64,000 nt of DNA from Phallusia mammillata (lineage: Eukaryota > Chordata > Ascidiacea > Phlebobranchia > Ascidiidae), in the NCBI GenBank assembly GCA_003260075.1, contig QLIY01000288.1:1-64000 (forward strand), written 5' to 3'. The notes under the pieces were generated by a model, which saw only the letters and a list, made by a program, of their open reading frames with translations, had not been told where the DNA came from and did no database searches. Shown piece after piece: positions 46,915 to 57,268 of the stretch. Numbering within the stretch: the first letter of the stretch is position 1; every line of letters begins with the position of its first letter. Made by a program: the position numbers and the translations under genes.

Positions 46915-47241
46915 CAAGGGTGTCCAATGTGCGGCCCGCGGGCCAAATGCGGCCCCCGACAGCATTTCGCGTGGCCCGCGGCTGTTTTTTTTTAATTGTA
47001 ATGCGTATGGCCCGCCATAGTTTGGATTATGTTTTTGGGTTTTGGCGACTTCACGCAAAAGCCTTCCATGGAACTTTATTTACCAGTAAAACGAAAGCAT
47101 ACATAGTGCTGACGCAACAAAATCCCACAATTTCCCTAAATCCCGTATATTTGGGTCTAATTCTAAAATACGTTGGCCCGCGAGCTTCTTCACCTGGTAA
47201 AAATTGGCCCCCGTCAAAAAAAAAAAGTTTGGACACCCCTG
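46915..47241 (+). mobile_element. hAT MITE inserted at the first catalytic Asp of the MULE
   Basis: Ends CAAGGGTGTCCAA and TTTGGACACCCCTG. Flanks GCGTATGA (46907-46914) and GCGTACGA (47242-47249) match at 7 of 8 positions. The duplicated bases cover the codons for Tyr and the first DDE Asp of the transposase. Confidence 0.88.
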
Positions 47242-48660
47242 GCGTACGACACCACTTTTTGCCTTGGAGATTTTTACGTTTCTGTTCTTTCTGGGCGAAA
47301 CGTATGCTTTGATGGTGACCCTGTTTTTCCGATGGGATTTATGATCCACACAAAAAAGTTTTTTAAACACCATAAATAGTTTTTAACCGATATACTGCCT
47401 CACATTGGAATTAACAAGATACGAAACATTCCGATTGTTACCGATCGAGAGAGGGGAATTACAAATGCGATTCAAAAGTGCTTTCCCAAACTTACAAATG
47501 TTTTTTGCACAAACCATATACTTCAAGACCTCGACAGGTGGATTAAGAAAAATTCAGGCACATCTGATGATATAAAAGTCTTAAAAGACGATGTAACCCG
47601 ACTGATTAATCAGTCTTCGGAATCAGATTTTGAGGATTGCTACCAAATTTTAAGTAGCACATGGTCCACATCTTTTCGTCAGTACTTGACCGGTCTCTAA
47701 AGCAGTGGTTCCCAAACATTTTCATATTTTTTTCAAAACGGTCCCTTCGCCATTATTTCGAGGGCTCGCGGTCCTTAAGCCTAAATGTGTATTTCACACA
47801 AACGAAAGTTGATTGCAGGATTTTAGCTAGTTATGCAAAAATGCGCAAAACAATCATCCAAAGACAGCATGTGACATCACAAACAGGACAGCCCCCCCCC
47901 CCCTAAATCCCGTATATTTGGGTCTAATTCTAAAATACGTTGGCCCGCGAGCTTCTTCACCTGGTAAAAATTGGCCCCCGTCAAAAAAAAAAAGTTTGGA
48001 CACCCCTGGCGTACGACACCACTTTTTGCCTTGGAGATTTTTACGTTTCTGTTCTTTCTGGGCGAAACGTATGCTTTGATGGTGACCCTGTTTTTCCGAT
48101 GGGATTTATGATCCACACAAAAAAGTTTTTTAAACACCATAAATAGTTTTTAACCGATATACTGCCTCACATTGGAATGAACAAGATACGAAACATTCCG
48201 ATTGTTACCGATCGAGAGAGGGGAATTACAAATGCGATTCAAAAGTGCTTTCCCAAACTTACAAATGTTTTTTGCACAAACCATATACTTCAAGACCTCG
48301 ACAGGTGGATTAAGAAAAATTCAGGCACATCTGATGATATAAAAGTCTTAAAAGACGATGTAACCCGACTGATTAATCAGTCCTCGGAATCAGATTTTGA
48401 GGATTGCTACCAAATTTTAAGTAGCACATGGTCCACATCTTTTCGTCAGTACTTGACCGGTCTCTAAAGCAGTGGTTCCCAAACATTTTCATATTTTTTT
48501 CAAAACGGTCCCTTCGCCATTATTTCGAGGGCTCGCGGTCCTTAAGCCTAAATGTGTATTTCACACAAACGAAAGTTGATTGCAGGATTTTAGCTAGTTA
48601 TGCAAAAATGCGCAAAACAATCATCCAAAGACAGCATGTGACATCACAAACAGGACAGAA
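47131..48660. repeat. About 760-bp tandem duplication joined by C12
   Basis: 47131-47891 is repeated at 47904-48660 with few substitutions. The C12 run (47892-47903) is the joint. It doubles the MULE core segment (DFYVSV to STWSTSFRQYL) and the start of a family-2 hAT MITE. Allelic copies fused in assembly is the likeliest cause. Confidence 0.88.
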
Positions 48661-48860
48661 ACATTACAATTGTGCGCGAACAATTGCATTTTTTGATAGT
48701 TGTCATTCAATAAAGGCAATTGTTTAGCAATGGAGACAGTCGATTCTCATTTCTACTTTGCTTTAAACTTGTTTAGTGCCACAAACTGACGCCAAATAAG
48801 ATTACACAATAACTTCAACCGCTTCGCGGTCCCCCCAAAATTGCCTCGCGGGCCCCTAAA
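48470..48860 (+). mobile_element. Family-2 hAT MITE
   Basis: Begins CAGTGGTTCCCAAACATTTT and shares its body with 770-1159 and 50752-51631. The right end is degraded ('gcctcgcgggcccctaaa'). A truncated duplicate starts at 47703. Confidence 0.8.
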
Positions 48861-49577
48861 AAAAGGGATTCGGAAATTTTAGTTGAAAAAATTGTTTGAA
48901 CATCTTAGGGAAAGTGGTCAGAAAATAAAGTTGCATCCTATTTATACACTTAAAAATATGATTGACGAAATAACGAGTTCAACTAACCCAAAAGTTTCTG
49001 GAGCGGAAAAAGATGCGCAGTACCGTCTTACGCAAAAAGGAATGGCGCGACTGTGTGCGAAGAGGGGTTTGGCGGGCTTTCCGCAGGCCACATCTAGTTT
49101 CTCCGTTTCTCACCCCTTCAAAGGCACTGTGCAAAGCGTCAAATTATTTCCAAAACCAGAGTGTTCTTGCGCCAGCACCGGCTGTTGTTATCACATTTTG
49201 GCTGTGCGTATGGCAGTTCAGTTGCCTGTGATTGAAAACCCTAATGACAAATTCAGTTACGAAAAAACCTCGACCATGCGTCTTTGATCACACTGTATAG
49301 AGTCATGCCCCATTTCCTATATAAATAGAATAGATATTCAAACGACCTCTACACCAAACAAGGTTTTTAAACGACTTGATTTTGATGTGTCATCCTTACA
49401 CGAATCGTTTGACAAGAGCAAAGAAATTCCTTTTTAAGAAATATCTTTTTCCGTTATCAACGAAGAGTGAATTACGGCACCTTCATTTTAGATTTCGTAC
49501 CCCTGGGACTTATTAAGCGATACAATTAACTTAACTTCCAATGAAAATGGATCTGTGACCTTGTTCTGGACACAGCT

Positions 49578-50681
49578 GTGAAGTATTTTCAACTCAATTT
49601 ACAAACCGCTGGCAACAAGTTTTTGGTGTTGGATACAGCTTTTATGACTTGTGCCACGCGCCGCACTCCTTTTCAACTGGCATGCTTTATATGTAAAACA
49701 AAAGCCCTAAATTATGACAATTTGCTAATTATTTCTGGCACTGGAAGTCATTGGGTTTTGTTTGTGGTGGATTTTAAAGCAAAGCGGCTGTTTTCACACA
49801 ATACATTAACATCAATTGCTGTTGAAAACCTTGTTGAGGGAGGAATTAAAATTATCCAGGCCTGCTATGCCGTTGCCCAAAAAGAACTTAACCCTGAAGG
49901 ATGGACTGTTTGCGAATGCAATGATGTACCACAACAAACAAACTCAACGGATTGCGGGGTTCATATGTTGCCCTAAATCAGGGGTGCACAACCTGCGGCC
50001 GAAGAGACGAGTTTGAGCGGCCGTGAACGTGTTTATTAAAATATTTGTACTGGCGGCCGTGACGAAAATAAAACTCTTTTGCGAAATATTTTGACTTTTA
50101 AACTGCTCTAAACAGTTTTTGCGGTGCTAAAAATAGTGTTGCCAGCCTAGTGGCCACAAGCATCAGCCTTTTTTGCGTCTACTGTGTGCAAACAATGCGA
50201 ACAAAACAGGTACCACAAGCATCACAATATCGATTATGACATCATAAACATTTACGACTGATCTTCATACTGTGTAGCTCAATCTGTGCACCAAGGTAGA
50301 TATTAATCTGGGCTTTTTGGGCGCCATTAGATATGTAATATTTTATACATCAGTAATTTTAAAACAAATGTAATCAGATAAATGGCGGCCGTTGGTCAAA
50401 TAAGAATCAGCGATGCGGCCGTCGTAGCAAAAAGGTTGTGCACCCCTGCCCTAAATGCTTTTTCCATAATTAACAGCATTCCCCTTGCCAAATCTGTTGC
50501 GTACAAAAAAGCTCGGAACTGGCTAAAGTCTATTCTCAACACTGATACCACAGTTGAAAGCGTCATGAAAACCAAGTCCAAAGATCAACTTTTATGGGCA
50601 GTTGCCAATGTGGAAAAAGCTTGGAGTTTTGATTGCCCAATATATTTAAATATATTCCCCCCCCCCTTCAGGCCTTTTTGA
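49578..50681 (+). pseudogene. Ulp1-type (C48) cysteine protease of the MULE
   Basis: The frame 49578-49976 shows the His block GTGSHWVLFVVDF, the Gln of VPQQTNSTDCGVHML and the catalytic Cys in DCGVH. The acidic residue of the triad is probably replaced by Asn in SHNTL. The frame is interrupted after HMLP by the 49979 MITE. Past it the protein continues (NAFSIINSIPLAKSVAYKKA to about 50660) up to a C10 run. In such transposons these SUMO-protease-like domains have no settled role. Confidence 0.8.
49979..50448 (+). mobile_element. 470-bp hAT MITE (family 3), target duplication CCCTAAAT
   Basis: Ends CAGGGGTGCACAACCT and AGGTTGTGCACCCCTG; CCCTAAAT at 49971-49978 and 50449-50456. Interior GCGGCCG words are repeated. 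It splits the Ulp1 frame exactly. An inverted relative lies at about 24650-25164. Confidence 0.95.
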
Positions 50682-50751
50682 GATAAAAGACCAACCTACA
50701 TTGTGGGACAAATGTGAGAATGAGCATTGCCAAGGAGGTAAAGCTGTAGAG

Positions 50752-51631
50752 CAGTGGTTCCCAAACTTTTTCATTATTTTGTCAAAACGGTCCCTTTGCC
50801 ATTATTTCGGGGGCTCGCGGTCCTTAAGCCTGAATGTGTATTTCAGAAAAACGATAGTTGATTGCAGGATTTTAGCTAGTTTTGCGCATAACAATCATCC
50901 AAATCTGACATCACAGACAAGACAAAAACATTACAGTTGTGCNGACCCCAATTGGGGTCGCGACCCACAGTTTGAGAAGCCCTGCTCTATGGTACCACTT
51001 CTTGCAGAACAACTAATTTGTTCAAATCATATTTCTAGCTTAAGCTCCAAAACAGTAGATAATGTCTTTCAAGAGCAATCATTTGACATAATTAACTCCC
51101 ACTGTGCCACAGCGTTGTTCTGCTTTTCATAGCAACTATGCTTTTTGTTGAGAATTGACATGACCTGTATTTTGAAGATCATGATACGAAACAACAGGAA
51201 CAGTTACGTAACAATGACAATAGGCCTTGGGAATGTTTTTTTTTGTAAACAAAACCAGATAAACAAAATAGAAAGTTGCAAATCGAGGTTTTTGCGAACA
51301 AAACAGAAGCTACTCGCGTACCAACTGAAAACCCTTCGCGTACCACTAGTCGTACGCGTACCACAGGTTGGGAACCCCTGCATTACAGAGAAGACAAAAA
51401 AAAGCAGTACGATTGTGCGCGAACAATTGCATTTTTGATAGTTGTCATTCAATAAAGGCAATTGTTTAGCAATGGAGACAGTCGATTTCTCAATTATCTT
51501 GATTTAAACTTATTCAGTGGCACAAACTGACGCTAAATAAGATTATAGAATTACTTTACCCGCTTCGCGGTCCCCCCAAAATTGCCTCGCGGACCCCTAA
51601 AGGACCGCGGACCCCAGTTTGGGAACCGCTG
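50752..51631 (+). mobile_element. Family-2 hAT MITE with a nested family-4 element, target duplication CTGTAGAG
   Basis: Ends CAGTGGTTCCCAAACTTTTT and AGTTTGGGAACCGCTG; CTGTAGAG at 50744-50751 and 51632-51639. The body is interrupted between about 50943 (single N) and 51381 by a reversed family-4 element ending 'ggttgggaacccctg'. The two outer halves together rebuild the family-2 body. Confidence 0.9.
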
Positions 51632-51639
51632 CTGTAGAG

Positions 51640-52067
51640 GAACAGATGTTTTGCGTGACCTGCAGAAAGTGGTATCACAGTTCCTGTTTACTGATAAAAA
51701 AAACGGGCTCTGCTACGTACTTTTCATGCGGACACAGATTTGAAAAAAGAGGAAATTTATATTTGTTTTAATGGATTTTGATTTCGGTTTGTGGTCGTAT
51801 GTTTAATTCGATTTCTTCGTGCTGTGTGTTTCGTTTCATTTCGGTTCGTGCTTCTTTCAGTTTTGCATTGTTTATTACTACATTCGAAGATACAACTAAA
51901 ATTCAAATGCAATCGCAAACATATATTGAAGTGCTGTGTTAAACTCCGAGTTGTTTATAAAACCTAGATATTTAGAAACTTTTTTTGAAATACAGTGATA
52001 TTTGCATAAAAATCACGAAAAACAATATGAAAAACGATTAATGATTAGGGAACGAAAACGTATAGAC
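51640..52067. other. Non-coding spacer
   Basis: AT-rich, no gene or clear repeat seen. The first bases may be a remnant of the MULE. Confidence 0.4.
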
Positions 52068-52564
52068 CAGGGGTGGCCAAACTGCGGCTCTCGAGCCGAT
52101 TGCGGCTCTTTGAGCCTTTGATTGCGCCTCTTTAATGTTGCACACTCAATAACTGCAAAGTTTAGCCAAAAAAAAACGTTGTTGAGAAATAACTGCAAAA
52201 AAAGAAAGATAAACAGGAAAATATAACTTTTAAAACATAATGGGAGGCGGAGTTTGCATTCATTATTCGTGGAGGTAAACCTGTGTGTCTTATTTGTCCA
52301 GTTTCGCTCAATCATTACAAAACTAGTAACTTGAAACGTCATTACGAAGCTAAACACAAAAACTTTCCCATTATATCAGCCTAATTTCAAACACCTTGCA
52401 GCCCAGGTGGAGACACACATCATCACCACACAACAATAATTATTTGATAGCGTAGACTTCATTTTGCGTGAATAAATTCGTTTTTGATTTTTTGTCTTGC
52501 GGCTCTTTTTAAACTAAGTTTTGTGATATGCGGTTCGAGCATGAAGCAGGTCTGGCCACCCCTG
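52068..52564 (+). mobile_element. Deleted hAT element keeping a BED finger, target duplication GTATAGAC
   Basis: Ends CAGGGGTGGCCAAACTGCGG and the complement-type GTCTGGCCACCCCTG; GTATAGAC at 52060-52067 and 52565-52572. At about 52273-52355 the plus strand reads KPVCLICPVSLNHYKTSNLK followed by RHYEAKH, a C2H2 BED-type finger of a hAT transposase. The rest of the transposase is absent, so it is an internal-deletion derivative. Confidence 0.92.
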
Positions 52565-52572
52565 GTATAGAC

Positions 52573-53046
52573 CCACGTTTAAAAGGCAGAATTATTACCA
52601 TTGTTCAAACGCCTTCAAATGTACTGTTTGCACATAAATACGATTCTCGACCAACATTGTGCAAGAAATTAGACTCCCACAATTGTGGCACCCCATTGAT
52701 GTACGAAGCAAGCAGTTGGTCGATGTCGACAAGTCGATCAATCACGCCAAACCAGCTTTGCTCTCCTTTTCGCGCATTGAAAATGCGTCGAGTGCGCTTA
52801 TTTTTTGGGTTAGTTTTATTGAATTTTAAGTGCTAATACCTTACCCCAACCCTAATAGCCCTAACCGTTAGCATTTTTTGAGATATACCGTTTTGAAAAT
52901 TAAGTACTTTTGGATCAGGCGTAACGTATCGTGTTAGTAGCTCTACCATTTAGTTTGGCACTTTTCCCGTCTCTCTCGTATTTTAGACTTCCATTCCCGT
53001 ATTTCCGTCGTCCCATATTCCCGTATTTTAGACATGTCCTGCCAAC
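52573..53046. repeat. Fragments of dispersed repeats
   Basis: About 52795-52945 matches the MITE at 27821-28093 in reverse. About 52955-53037 matches 44200-44280. No gene seen. Confidence 0.6.
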
Positions 53047-53790
53047 CAGGGTTGCCAGGTGGCCTAAAAATCGGACAAAAAACGATAAATTGGCCTAATT
53101 TCACATGCTGTGTCCGACGCCTAAAAATCATTAGGACATTTAGTGTTTTGTCCTAATATGTCCGAATTTTGATGATTGAATAACTTTTGTCTTCTTCCTA
53201 TTTTTTAAAGGTTGCAAACCTTTTTTTACGACAAAACGTGGTTTAAAAGTGCAACTTGTTTTGGTTAGTACCTTGTTTATGAAGCAAAAAGTTGACGAAA
53301 CCAATTATAAACGCTACAGCAACGTGAAGAAAATTCAGTGTGAAAAAACACTAAATCTGTCGCTATGTTTTATTTGTTTTATCAAAACAAATGCATTTCG
53401 CTATAAAAAGCATCATCAGTGTCTAAAAACAAAATAAAAAGCGGGATAANNNNNNNNNNNNNNNNNNNNNNNNNNNNNNNNNNNNNNNNNNNNNNNNNNN
53501 NNNNNNNNNNNNNNNNNNNNNNNNNNNNNNNNNNNNNNNNNNNNNNNNNNNNNNNNNNNNNNNNNNNNNNNNNNNNNNNNNNNNNNNNNNNNNNNNNNNN
53601 NNNNNNNNNNNNNNNNNNNNNNNNNNNNNNNNNNNNNNNGACTCAGCAATTATTCTTACCATAAACCCAAATTGCTGTAACAGCACCATAAACGCCTATG
53701 CTCTGTTGCGCCACCTACCAGAAGTTCTCAGGTCGGGCCAAAGGTGAAGCTCAGTGTAAGTAGGTCTACCCCTGGCAAGTGGCAACCCTG
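53047..53790. mobile_element. hAT-like element, target duplication CTGCCAAC, with N gap
   Basis: Ends CAGGGTTGCCA and TGGCAACCCTG; CTGCCAAC at 53039-53046 and 53791-53798. The middle is a 190-bp N gap (53450-53639), so its coding content is unknown. Confidence 0.9.
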
Positions 53791-54782
53791 CTGCCAACTC
53801 CATTTTGACGTGATTTCTGATTTGCTGTGCTTAAAACTTGTAAGTGTTTCATGTGTAATTGTCAAGCCTATAAAAAGTTTCCACCCAGATAACCACAAAT
53901 GCCTCAACAGTCAACATTAACTGCAACAGAAAAACGTATAAGTGAAGAAGCAGCAAGCTTCTATTGTTTGGTGATAATATAATCAGTGTTGCCAGGATGC
54001 GCTTTTGTCGCCGAATTGGGCTACTTTCGACATCGAGTTGCGGGCTTTTTTCATGAGTTGCGGGTTGCGCCTTTTTGGGCGGGTTTGTAAATGACATTTT
54101 CTACCGTATGACGAGTAATGATTGCATTATTATTGTGACGTGGAAAACGTTGTAAGTTCAATTTCGACAAGAAAAGAACTAATGAAACTGCCGAGCGTCG
54201 GAGATTTAACATCCAGCTGAGCAAAAGAATGCTTTCAGTCCACGCAATGCAACGTTCATTTTTCAAACAAAGAAATTTAATAAACGCCTTCGTTGTTACC
54301 ACGTAATAAGAATTGTCTCTTGGCAAAGACCATTGTTTCAAAGGTCATTTTACTTTGTTATTAATGCGAAATATATATTTTTTTTTTAAGATTACAAAAC
54401 TTTAAAAAAGCATGAAAAGTGGGTAAACAGAGTGTGTTCAATACAGTGTTACTGGAAACAGCTCAATTTCACGTTTGAAATGCACAAAAATTAAATCGGA
54501 AACGGAGAAACCTGAATAAAAACAGGTGAAGGCAGTAAAAATCAATTGTATTTCTAAAATTGGGCTACTTTTTACGGGTAAAGTTGCGCCTTTCCACAAT
54601 TTGACCTGGCAAATACCTTAAATTGGATGACTTTATGTTTAGATATATTTTTGGATGTTTTATTTTTCAATTTAGATGATTCTAGGTATTTTTTGAGGTA
54701 AATTATTTCATTCAAACAAAAGTGGAAGCCCTGTTCTAAACTTGGCAACTGTTACCAGCATATCGTTTTGTTTTTACTTAAT
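53791..54782. other. Non-coding stretch upstream of the small membrane protein gene
   Basis: Includes a probable element start at 53983 ('cagtgttgccaggatgcgc') without a matching end. No gene seen. Confidence 0.45.
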
Positions 54783-55283
54783 ATGTCAAAAAATGCAGTT
54801 GAAACTTCGTGGAGGGAGACACTACACAATGCCACAGAATATATAAAACGTGTTGCAAATGAGGTAAAACCAAATTGTGTCTTTAACTACTTTCAGATAT
54901 CAAAACAATATGTGTAACATTAACAGAAAAAGTTTGTACAAAAATTGATATTCCTGCCACTGATTTCCTACTGACCACTATAGCACATGCTACTGAACAG
55001 TGTAGTATAGTATGCTATACCATGGTTTCGATTAATGCATAGCATGTTTTGTTGCCAGGCACAAGAAGTTTGGAAAACTGAAGATTGGCAACTACATGTT
55101 CTCATTGTTGAAGTTTTTATTTGTTTTTTTTTTGTGTTGTTTATTTACATTGCTTGGAAAGTGTATGGTAAATCTATAGAGGAACTTCTATCACAGAACA
55201 CAATCAACCCAGGTTTTTTGGATTTCTTTCATAACTTTTTCGGTGAAAAACATTGGCACCCAATTATATGGGACCTAATTTAA
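54783..55283 (+). CDS. Small single-pass membrane protein, not recognised
   Basis: Two exons, 54783-54863 and 55059-55283, join in phase 0 at GAG|GTAAAA and CCAG|GCACAA to give 101 aa. The N-terminal 40 residues are polar with several Trp and acidic residues (MSKNAVETSWRET, then EVWKTEDWQ). One strongly hydrophobic segment follows (VLIVEVFICFFFVLFIYIAW, about residues 37-56) and then KVYGKSIEELL. There is no signal peptide. The family is not recognised. Support: a good ATG, canonical splice sites, and same-strand placement 550 nt ahead of CHMP7. The alternative is a chance frame. The short C-terminus after INPG could be read-through of a further donor. Confidence 0.5.
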
Positions 55284-55835
55284 ACCAATATTGTAAATAT
55301 ATCCTTTAAGAAAATCTGCCCCACGTACACTGGTGAAAACCGTGCAGGACCAACATGTATCGTGCACGACCCTAAAGTTAACGTTCAAAACCAATTTCAG
55401 CAGGCACAAAGCAAGCGTTAGAGGTCAAGGCAGGACAATTAAATGGCTTTGGTGCGAAATTTCCACCTGCCACCCAAAATATTTGTCGTGCAAAAATTGT
55501 TTATCAAAAAAAAACCGCGTGCCACTGCCACAATCTGCAGATTAGTGGAAATCCACCCTACTAAAACTTGTTTCCTAGCATTATTAAATGTAAATTGCAG
55601 TTAGTTTTATCTTTTTTTGTTTTTAGAAAATACAACAAGAACAGCAAACTTTAGTGTGGGTGGAACATCTATGTAAGTATAGACTTGCATATATAAAAAC
55701 AACCTTTTGTATGCCATTTCTTAAACTATAATGAGCAATAAGAGTGTTTAAAATAACTTGCCTGGGCCATTCATGCAAACATTTGTGACATTTGTAGTGA
55801 AATTTTAAATTCAGATTTGAAAAGAAGACAAAGTA
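55284..55835. other. Spacer before CHMP7
   Basis: No gene seen. An AG acceptor context ('aaattttaaattcag') ends 23 nt before the CHMP7 ATG and could be a cis or trans splice acceptor. Confidence 0.4.
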
Positions 55836-57203
55836 ATGCATGTCACCAAAATGGACAAAACAACTTTTACAAAAACACCACAAGATTTGACTGATTGTTG
55901 GTCTGATGAGGACAGAATGGAATTCTTGTTTTCAGCTTTTCCTCCTGATGTTTCAAACAAACCAGAACATTGGACAGCTAAAATGAATTTCTGGACAAAA
56001 CTGATTTGTGATTTGTTTTACTGCAGTACATCCATTACTATAACCAAGGAAGATATTTTGGATGTTGTGAAGCGTAATGGAAAGTTTCCTCTCGGCTTTG
56101 AAACCATCTGGCAGGAGATGGTTAAAAAAGGTCAAATTATATCTTCACCTGAATATATTAGGAATTTAAACATGAATAGCTCATGGGTGGGATGGAGCAT
56201 CAATATACTCTTAAGAAAACCTTCCATATGGATAGCAGACAAAGTTCTTAGTCCGATCAAAAACAAACAAACTGGTTTGGGCTTTGTTTGTCATGATTCT
56301 TTACAGATGAAGTGCCAAGAAGTCTACAACATTTTGCAGAATTATGAAGCAAAGTATAATTTAAGCGACAATGAATATGTCATATCCTATCAATCCATAC
56401 ATAAGATTACCAAGGGTACAGTTAAAACTGAAAATTGTCTAGACATAACCTTGCTAACTCTTGAAAAACAAAGAAAAGTTGCTGTGTTTACACTTCAGAA
56501 GGAGGGTAAAAGTGATGGAATTCAATTACAGCCAGTAAAATATATTAAGTTTTCAAATTTGTCTAACAGTGATTCATTACCTGTGACTGAAATTGACCAT
56601 GGCATCATACACTTACACCATACCAAGTCGGTTCTAGTTGAACAAATTGAAAATTTATATTCAAAACAAAATCATCTTGCAAACACTGCTCGAAAATGTG
56701 TGCAGGACAAGCAGAGAGTTCTTGCTAAACATGCATTACGTCAAAAACAGCTTTTGACAAAAAGCATTCATGATAAAGAAAAACATCTTGACAACATTGA
56801 CCAGATGCTGGAAAGCATTGAGCAAAGTAAAGTAGATCGATTAACTCTAAATGCCTTTAAAAGTGGTTTGGCTGCACATAAATTGTTTGTCAAAAAGGCT
56901 GGTTTGAATGAGGATAGTGCGGCAGAAACAATGTTTGAAATTGCAGATATGATTGAGTATGAAAAAGAAATGTCTTCCACAATGGCGAGGGAAGTTGGTG
57001 ATGTTGCCAGTCAGGAGGAGTTGGAGACGGAACTAAACAACCTACTGGAAGAGAGTGATAAAAAAGTTGATGAAGTTGATGAAGTAGAAAATATGATAAG
57101 CAGTTTGGAAATTTTGGACAAACTTCCTGACGTAAAATCTTTACCAATTGTTTCCAAAGACAATGCAACCACTGCTTTTAAAGTTCAAACCAGCCTAACT
57201 TGA
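55836..57203 (+). CDS. CHMP7: CHMP7, charged multivesicular body protein 7 (ESCRT-III)
   Basis: CHMP7 is the ESCRT-II/ESCRT-III hybrid that binds the inner nuclear membrane with LEMD2 and recruits ESCRT-III for nuclear-envelope sealing. This is one uninterrupted 455-codon reading frame, like the family (about 450 aa). The N-terminal winged-helix part has SDEDRMEFLFSAFPPDV, GKFPLGFETIWQEMVKKGQI and SSWVGWSINILLRKPSIWI, the membrane-binding region. The C-terminal Snf7-like part is helical with long charged runs and TLNAFKSGLAAHKLF, then EEELETELNNLLEE-type acidic stretches near the MIM position. ATG 55836 is used; Met at 55851 is an alternative start. GLYCTK starts 65 nt beyond the stop with no AATAAA between. 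Confidence 0.95.
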   Translation: MHVTKMDKTTFTKTPQDLTDCWSDEDRMEFLFSAFPPDVSNKPEHWTAKMNFWTKLICDLFYCSTSITITKEDILDVVKRNGKFPLGFETIWQEMVKKGQIISSPEYIRNLNMNSSWVGWSINILLRKPSIWIADKVLSPIKNKQTGLGFVCHDSLQMKCQEVYNILQNYEAKYNLSDNEYVISYQSIHKITKGTVKTENCLDITLLTLEKQRKVAVFTLQKEGKSDGIQLQPVKYIKFSNLSNSDSLPVTEIDHGIIHLHHTKSVLVEQIENLYSKQNHLANTARKCVQDKQRVLAKHALRQKQLLTKSIHDKEKHLDNIDQMLESIEQSKVDRLTLNAFKSGLAAHKLFVKKAGLNEDSAAETMFEIADMIEYEKEMSSTMAREVGDVASQEELETELNNLLEESDKKVDEVDEVENMISSLEILDKLPDVKSLPIVSKDNATTAFKVQTSLT

Positions 57204-57268
57204 TTGTTTTTGTGTCAAAACGCTGGTGATTTTTTTCATCCTAATACTGTGCATTTTAGTAATGTTTG
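57204..57268 (+). promoter_or_regulatory. CHMP7-GLYCTK intercistronic spacer with candidate trans-splice acceptor
   Basis: Only 65 nt lie between the CHMP7 stop and the GLYCTK ATG. A pyrimidine-rich tract ('tttttttcatcctaat') precedes 'gcattttag' (AG at 57258-57259), and no AATAAA or independent promoter space is present. This strongly resembles an operon junction resolved by spliced-leader addition. An out-of-frame ATG at 57262 opens a 6-codon frame. Confidence 0.5.

Larger units (their letters stand above)
46201..50690 (+). mobile_element. MULE-like DNA transposon, decayed and nested
   Basis: Pieces of one element lie in order. An N-terminal region is at 46217-46861. The transposase core begins at about 47249 with YDTTFCLGDFYVSV (first Asp) and continues with IPIVTDRERGITNAIQ (second Asp) and NVFCTNHILQDLDRW. 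A SWIM finger, CSCASTGCCYH, is near 49165. A Ulp1-type C48 protease follows (49578-50681). Stops, frameshifts, hAT insertions and a tandem duplication break it. MULEs carrying Ulp1 domains are known; this one is inactive as written. Confidence 0.75.
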
